Below, piece by piece: positions 24,908 to 28,931 of a DNA stretch of 28,931 nt. The number at the start of each line of letters is the position of its first letter. Positions within the stretch are counted from its first letter, which is position 1. The notes beneath the pieces were generated by a model, which saw nothing but the letters and a program-made list of their open reading frames with translations, ran no database searches and was not told the origin of the DNA. Position numbers and translations under genes: made by a program. The stretch is from a virus: the IMG/VR virus record IMGVR_UViG_3300025072_000029, positions 1 through 28,931 of that record; one strand, given 5' to 3'.

Positions 24908-25504
24908 ATGAACCCCTTTATGGAAGCATTTAGAAATAGATTATACGGTGGAATACTAAAAGGACACTATACAAAGAGAAAAGATGCTATTAGAGATGCA
25001 GGAGCAGCAAACGAATTGAAGAATCAAGAACACTATGATGTGAATAGTGAATTTGAAGAGAGAACAACTGATAAATCACGTAAGAAAAATACTATTCCGC
25101 CTGAATATAGTTATCCTGATGCTTATCAAAATGTTTATGGTATACATACTTTACCAATTAATGTTACTGGAAGTTCAGAAAATCCACAAGATTTTTCAAA
25201 TGTAAAGAGAGGAAGTAATGCAGCAGGTGGCAATATTGTAGATGCTTATGTCACAAATAACGGTACAAACAGTAATTATACGCGTACCGAAACTCCAACT
25301 GAATATGGTCCATATGTACATAGTCAATTAGAGCTAGAAGATGGAGATCCTCAAATGTACCAAAAATATCCAGAAGGGTTTGGAGGTTTCCCTGCACATG
25401 AGGGGTCTTATACTGAAAAAATAGGGCCTTTTGGATTTGGTTATCAAACCGCACAAGCTCCTAAAGACAGGAGTTTAATGTCTTTGATAAGAGAAAGATT
25501 TTAA
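24908..25504 (+). CDS. Unidentified virion-cassette protein
   Basis: A 198-residue protein. The first ~60 residues are basic and helical; the rest is Asn/Gly/Tyr/Pro-rich and probably disordered or beta. No known motif or membrane segment is seen. It starts two bases after the previous stop. Its position inside the ejection-type cassette suggests a virion protein. The only nearby untranslated sequence is the 28-base gap downstream. Confidence 0.6.
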   Translation: MNPFMEAFRNRLYGGILKGHYTKRKDAIRDAGAANELKNQEHYDVNSEFEERTTDKSRKKNTIPPEYSYPDAYQNVYGIHTLPINVTGSSENPQDFSNVKRGSNAAGGNIVDAYVTNNGTNSNYTRTETPTEYGPYVHSQLELEDGDPQMYQKYPEGFGGFPAHEGSYTEKIGPFGFGYQTAQAPKDRSLMSLIRERF

Positions 25505-25532
25505 ATTAAATTAACAAGTAAAGGAGTAAGCT

Positions 25533-26141
25533 ATGGCAGTTATGGATAAGTTACAACAAGCAGGAATGGTTCAGCAGATAGATCCTCAAGATGCGAGAGG
25601 TACTGGTGGCGGGTCAGCTGGACGTCGTGGAGGTATGAGAGGTTACGTACCAGATTGGTTACAAAATGCAGTTGCTGGTGGAGCTGATGCGTTAGGTTTT
25701 GATGATATGGCGGATTATATTCGTCCAGGCGGTGGTGGTAGACAAACACACGGCACTGGCTCAGGATTAAATCCAATGGCCTTTTCACAACCAGATTGGA
25801 TGATTCAGTCAGCGAATTTCAATCCAGCCGATAAAGATCAGGTTTTAAAAGCACAGCAGATGTTAAATCGCTTAGGCTATAAAGATGATGCTGGTGAACA
25901 GTTGCAAGAAGATGCACAGATGGGCCGTAAGACAGAATCGGCGTATCGCCAGTGGGTTAATGATACCAGGGCTACAGCAGGTGACGACACCTATAAATAT
26001 GACTATAACGAAGGGAATCCACGTAAAGGTTTTCTTGGAAGAGCATATCAGAATATTGATAAGAGACTTGGTGGTTGGTTACCTGGTGGTTACAAAAGGG
26101 ATCAGGCTGAGATGACAAGAGACGAATATAAAAACAGATAA
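25533..26141 (+). CDS. Virion protein with peptidoglycan-binding-like domain
   Basis: A 202-residue protein. The N-terminal ~90 residues are Gly/Arg-rich, with a short D-W-L-Q-N-A-V segment. Residues about 96-146 resemble a peptidoglycan-binding type 1 domain: D-K-D-Q-V-L-K-A-Q-Q-M-L-N-R-L-G-Y, an acidic loop, then G-R-K-T-E-S-A-Y-R-Q-W. The usual order is a first helix ending L-x-x-L-G-Y, then D-G-x-F-G-x-x-T-x-x-A-V-x-x-F-Q. Here the loop is E-D-A-Q-M-G-R-K-T. Such domains anchor proteins to cell wall. In an ejection cassette this would target the wall during DNA entry. No lytic domain is visible. AAAGGAG is about 6 bases before the ATG. Confidence 0.65.
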   Translation: MAVMDKLQQAGMVQQIDPQDARGTGGGSAGRRGGMRGYVPDWLQNAVAGGADALGFDDMADYIRPGGGGRQTHGTGSGLNPMAFSQPDWMIQSANFNPADKDQVLKAQQMLNRLGYKDDAGEQLQEDAQMGRKTESAYRQWVNDTRATAGDDTYKYDYNEGNPRKGFLGRAYQNIDKRLGGWLPGGYKRDQAEMTRDEYKNR

Positions 26142-27157
26142 TGGCAACTGATTTCGGGACATACGAGGGGCACAGAATTCTTTCTGATGCCGCTACGAAG
26201 CTTGCTGATAGGGTTCAGAGTGGATTCCAGTTCAAGGAGCAAATGCAACAGGATGAGAAGAAGCGAAAGGACCAGGCTAAAAGATGGGATCATCAAAACC
26301 TAGTTTCTGATGCTCAGGCAAGGAATATCCATAGTACTGCAAATAGGAGGGACCTATTAGCCCCTACTGAGTTATCAGAGATGCGGGCTGGGATAGACTC
26401 AACACGAGCTGGGACTGATCAAACACGGCATATAACAGATAAAAGTGAGCATAACTTTTTACGTCAGCAGATTAATGAAAACAAAGCTGATCTAACTGAA
26501 GATATTAGGAGACAATACTATGATGAAATGTCCACAAAGCTTAAAGACTTTGATCTCTATGATGAAGAAGCTGGTGAGATGCGTGGTGAAGCCATTCCGA
26601 TGTTACTTCAAGCGATAGAAAACACCTATCCAAAGGATATAATGGAACTTGATCCTGAAGGTAAACTTGATCTTCAGCAAATCAATGACATAGGAGGTGA
26701 CATCCATAAGCTTTACACTAACGAAGTGATGAGCAGGATGGTAAATGAGTTAAGCAAAGCTGGACTTGATAAATCTCAGATAGATCAATTAGTAGGTGAA
26801 AATCCCGAATTACAAGGTGCTTTAGATTCATTTTATCGAGAAGGAATGGGAGTTAACCCAGGTGACGATTCTTCTGGTCTTAATCCAATAGAAAAAGGCC
26901 TTTATGGCGACAATAGTGCAGCTGGACAATTAGGACGAGTTGAGAATGCTATAACTAATCTTCCAGACAAGTTTGATAATGTTGCGATAAGTCAAGATCC
27001 TGTTAGTGGAGTTGTTACTCTTGAGGAATCTGACCCTTTTAGTAATGATGAATATACTGTTAATTTCGATGGGAATAGGCCGTATATAATAGAGGATAAT
27101 AAGAAAGTATATCTTGATGACCATGATGGGCTATATGAAGCCTTTGAAGGCTGGTAA
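26141..27157 (+). CDS. Helical internal virion-type protein
   Basis: A 338-residue protein, strongly helical and Gln/Lys/Asp-rich over residues 1-150 (coiled-coil-like, H-R-I-L-S-D-A-A-T-K-L-A then K-E-Q-M-Q-Q-D-E-K-K), becoming acidic with an Asp/Tyr-rich C-terminus. No membrane helix, signal peptide or catalytic motif. Linked by TAATG to the peptidoglycan-binding-like gene. I infer an ejection or head-interior protein from context; sequence alone does not identify it. Confidence 0.6.
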   Translation: MATDFGTYEGHRILSDAATKLADRVQSGFQFKEQMQQDEKKRKDQAKRWDHQNLVSDAQARNIHSTANRRDLLAPTELSEMRAGIDSTRAGTDQTRHITDKSEHNFLRQQINENKADLTEDIRRQYYDEMSTKLKDFDLYDEEAGEMRGEAIPMLLQAIENTYPKDIMELDPEGKLDLQQINDIGGDIHKLYTNEVMSRMVNELSKAGLDKSQIDQLVGENPELQGALDSFYREGMGVNPGDDSSGLNPIEKGLYGDNSAAGQLGRVENAITNLPDKFDNVAISQDPVSGVVTLEESDPFSNDEYTVNFDGNRPYIIEDNKKVYLDDHDGLYEAFEGW

Positions 27158-27173
27158 AGAATAGGAAACTAAT

Positions 27174-28484
27174 ATGAATTATGACTTTTATAACACAGGT
27201 ACAGGAGCTCCTACAACAGAAACTACTGAAGAGAGGATGACCAAGAATGAGCGTAAGCGTGTTTTAGGTTATATACGTGCCTATGCAAAGAATCCTGATA
27301 ATCCAAGATGGTCTCCTCAGATGGTAATGAAGATTCAGCAGATGGCTGATACTTATGATATACCTTGGTCTCCACAAAAACCTGATCCAGGGTTTTTTAA
27401 GAAAGGTGCTGCTGCAATAGGTGGTGTTGTAGATGCCGCGTTATTAGATTTTATTCCAGACAAGGCATATACTGCTGCTGGTGCTGAAGGGTATGCAGAA
27501 GCTGGTAAATTAGCAAGTCTACCAATCCAGGTAGCTGCTGCTATATTGTCTGGTGGGACAAGTGCTGCTGTAACTGGTGCGAGTTGGGCTGCAACAAAGA
27601 AACTTGGTGCTGGAGCTTTAGCTCGTAAGGCTACAGGTTTAACCCTTGGTGGTGGGATTGCAAGAGCTGCAAAGCCTGCAATTGCTCCTTTGGCTGCAAG
27701 ATTCGGTTTAGGTCAGGGTGCTATAAAGAAATCTGCTGATCAGATTGTTAGGCAAGCAAGATCTCAAGGTGGTCAAATGAATTTATTCGGTGCTGCGGAT
27801 GACGTTGCTGAGCAAGTTGTAAAAGGCCAGACTAAAATGGGATCAAGGTTTAGTGAATATGTTCAAGAAGGCGTTAAGGGAGTTGCCAGAAAAGGTAAAA
27901 AAGCTGCTATCCAAGAATTACAAACACTTAGAGGTGGGGCAGATAACGCCAGAGTAGTAGAACTATTGAAGACTGGTCATTTTTCTCCGAGGGAAATAAG
28001 GGGTATAGCCTCTAGTATAATTGGAAAAGGTGGAACTAAAGCTGGTAGAAAAGCTGCTACAGATGCACTCTTAGAGCAAGTTCTCCCTGGTGGTGTTGGT
28101 GGAAAGCTAACTGGTTCTGTAATAAATAAACTCGCTAAAGCTCCTAAGAAGATTTTAGATGATCTTGCTAAAGGTGGTGGTCTCAATACTAAAAAGAAGG
28201 TAAAAGCTTGGGTTGATTCCACATTAAAAGGGACTTCAAGGCTTGATAAGGATGCTATAATAAAAGAAATTGTTGAAAGTGAAGCTAAAACAGTGAAAGA
28301 TTTACTTAAAATAGGGGCAAGAATGAGCGGTAAAGCTAAAACAGCTGCTTCTGTTGCACCAGATTTTGCAGGAGCCTTACCATCTACTCTTGGACTTGGT
28401 GCTCTTAGCACGATGGGTATGCAAGGTCAGGACCCAGATATAGATCCTTTAAGACCGTACTACTCCGCTACGACAGGGCAGTAG
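27174..28484 (+). CDS. Ala/Gly-rich basic ejection-type protein
   Basis: A 436-residue protein. An N-terminal helical unit (about 45-68: S-P-Q-M-V-M-K-I-Q-Q-M-A then Y-D-I-P-W) is followed by G-F-F-K-K-G-A-A-A-I-G-G (74-85) and a hydrophobic Ala-rich stretch (about 105-175). The remainder is Lys/Ala/Gly-rich and helical with no signal peptide. The mix of hydrophobic and basic helices fits a protein that passes through membranes with DNA. The same layout occurs at the start of the next gene. It ends 8 bases before the next start. Confidence 0.6.
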   Translation: MNYDFYNTGTGAPTTETTEERMTKNERKRVLGYIRAYAKNPDNPRWSPQMVMKIQQMADTYDIPWSPQKPDPGFFKKGAAAIGGVVDAALLDFIPDKAYTAAGAEGYAEAGKLASLPIQVAAAILSGGTSAAVTGASWAATKKLGAGALARKATGLTLGGGIARAAKPAIAPLAARFGLGQGAIKKSADQIVRQARSQGGQMNLFGAADDVAEQVVKGQTKMGSRFSEYVQEGVKGVARKGKKAAIQELQTLRGGADNARVVELLKTGHFSPREIRGIASSIIGKGGTKAGRKAATDALLEQVLPGGVGGKLTGSVINKLAKAPKKILDDLAKGGGLNTKKKVKAWVDSTLKGTSRLDKDAIIKEIVESEAKTVKDLLKIGARMSGKAKTAASVAPDFAGALPSTLGLGALSTMGMQGQDPDIDPLRPYYSATTGQ

Positions 28485-28492
28485 GAGCTTAA

Positions 28493-28931
28493 ATGCTCTC
28501 TCCCTATGACAAGTTAGATAGGGTTTTAGAATTTAGACCCAGGTATAGTCAGGGTCAGACCCAAAGGCTTGTAAAAAGTATAAGTCAGAATCCTCACTTA
28601 TACACTGAAAACACACTGAGCTCGATTAAAGATCATGCGGCTCATTTTAAAATCCCCTTTGAAGTTCCAGAAAAGGTCTCTATAGACCCAAAAGAGAATG
28701 AATTTCAATTATTACGTGGTTTAGGGGAGGTAGGAGAAGGATTCCTATCAGGATTTTCCACGTTTGAGGTAGGCGAACCCTCAGAAAACGAATACGAAAG
28801 AATACTAAGGAGCGTTGGCCATCTTGCTGGTTTTGTTGGCTATGTTCCTGGTATGCCTTTTACTGCTGCTGGTAAACTTATTGCTGCGGCATCTAAAGGA
28901 TCTAAAGGGCTGAATGCTGCAGAAAGAGTTT
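28493..28931 (+). CDS. Start of a probable large internal virion protein (3' end outside window)
   Basis: The frame is open from ATG 28493 to the window end (146 codons), with AGGAG 5 bases upstream. The N-terminus has a helical unit ending in F-K-I-P-F (about 52-56), then a Gly-rich hydrophobic segment L-L-R-G-L-G-E-V-G-E-G-F-L-S-G-F (about 73-88) and L-A-G-F-V-G-Y-V-P-G (about 111-120). This layout resembles the N-terminus of the preceding gene product. The gene is probably much longer; large internal virion proteins often end such cassettes. No enzyme motif is visible in the part seen. Confidence 0.6.
   Translation, partial: MLSPYDKLDRVLEFRPRYSQGQTQRLVKSISQNPHLYTENTLSSIKDHAAHFKIPFEVPEKVSIDPKENEFQLLRGLGEVGEGFLSGFSTFEVGEPSENEYERILRSVGHLAGFVGYVPGMPFTAAGKLIAAASKGSKGLNAAERV

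Noticed and set aside
27977-28411. 144-codon antisense frame in the Ala/Gly-rich ejection-type gene
   Set aside because: It is a shadow of biased codon use in the sense gene; there is no Shine-Dalgarno site or operon context.
1-28931. Defence, toxin-antitoxin or other non-virion accessory system
   Set aside because: Every gene fits a late phage module by order, strand and composition; only the phosphoesterase could have a role outside the virion, and it stands without partner genes of a known system.

Overview
The window is a continuous late (virion) module of a double-stranded DNA tailed bacteriophage or prophage. All 25 genes that I call lie on the + strand. They cover almost the whole sequence; the longest non-coding gap is about 50 bases. 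No tRNA, rRNA, CRISPR array, insertion sequence, integrase or host housekeeping gene is visible. The base composition is AT-leaning, and most start sites have a Shine-Dalgarno sequence or are coupled to the preceding stop codon. I assign families from residue patterns alone, so no host can be named.

Layout. (1) 1-5201, packaging and head: the C-terminal end of the large terminase, a P22-type portal with a coiled-coil insertion, an acidic Gln/Pro-rich probable scaffold, and a major capsid protein, followed by a GC-rich hairpin. (2) 5247-6592, neck: two ~220-residue proteins; the second has the C-terminal pattern of head-tail adaptors. (3) 6592-9314, repetitive fibre or decoration proteins interleaved with two tiny paralogous proteins. 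(4) 9314-11473, small accessory genes: a HeH/SAP-like protein, an XhlA-like membrane protein, an unidentified 64-residue protein, a zinc ribbon, a helix-turn-helix metallophosphoesterase and a second one-helix holin-like protein. (5) 11477-22059, two very large tail genes: a 1501-residue probable nozzle/stabilisation (beta-propeller) protein and a 2025-residue modular tail fibre. (6) 22059-28931, two unidentified fibre-adjacent proteins, a tiny coiled-coil protein, and a run of Gln/Ala/Gly-rich proteins that look like DNA-ejection (internal virion) proteins. One has a degenerate S74-type chaperone tail, one has a peptidoglycan-binding-like domain, and the last runs off the end of the window.

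The lack of a tape-measure gene, sheath or tail-tube gene, together with the P22-type portal, the large nozzle-like gene and the ejection-type cassette, argues for a short-tailed (podovirus) virion with unusually large tail proteins. The genes read as a production line: the terminase packages DNA through the portal, the scaffold and capsid form the head, adaptors and nozzle close the neck, the fibres bind the host, and the ejection proteins breach the envelope. I see no defence or other non-virion system. The most interesting points are the Ser-to-Cys change in the S74-like tail, the enlarged nozzle protein, the helix-turn-helix phosphoesterase inside a structural operon, protein repeats whose codons have been scrambled, and lysis-type membrane proteins without a visible endolysin.
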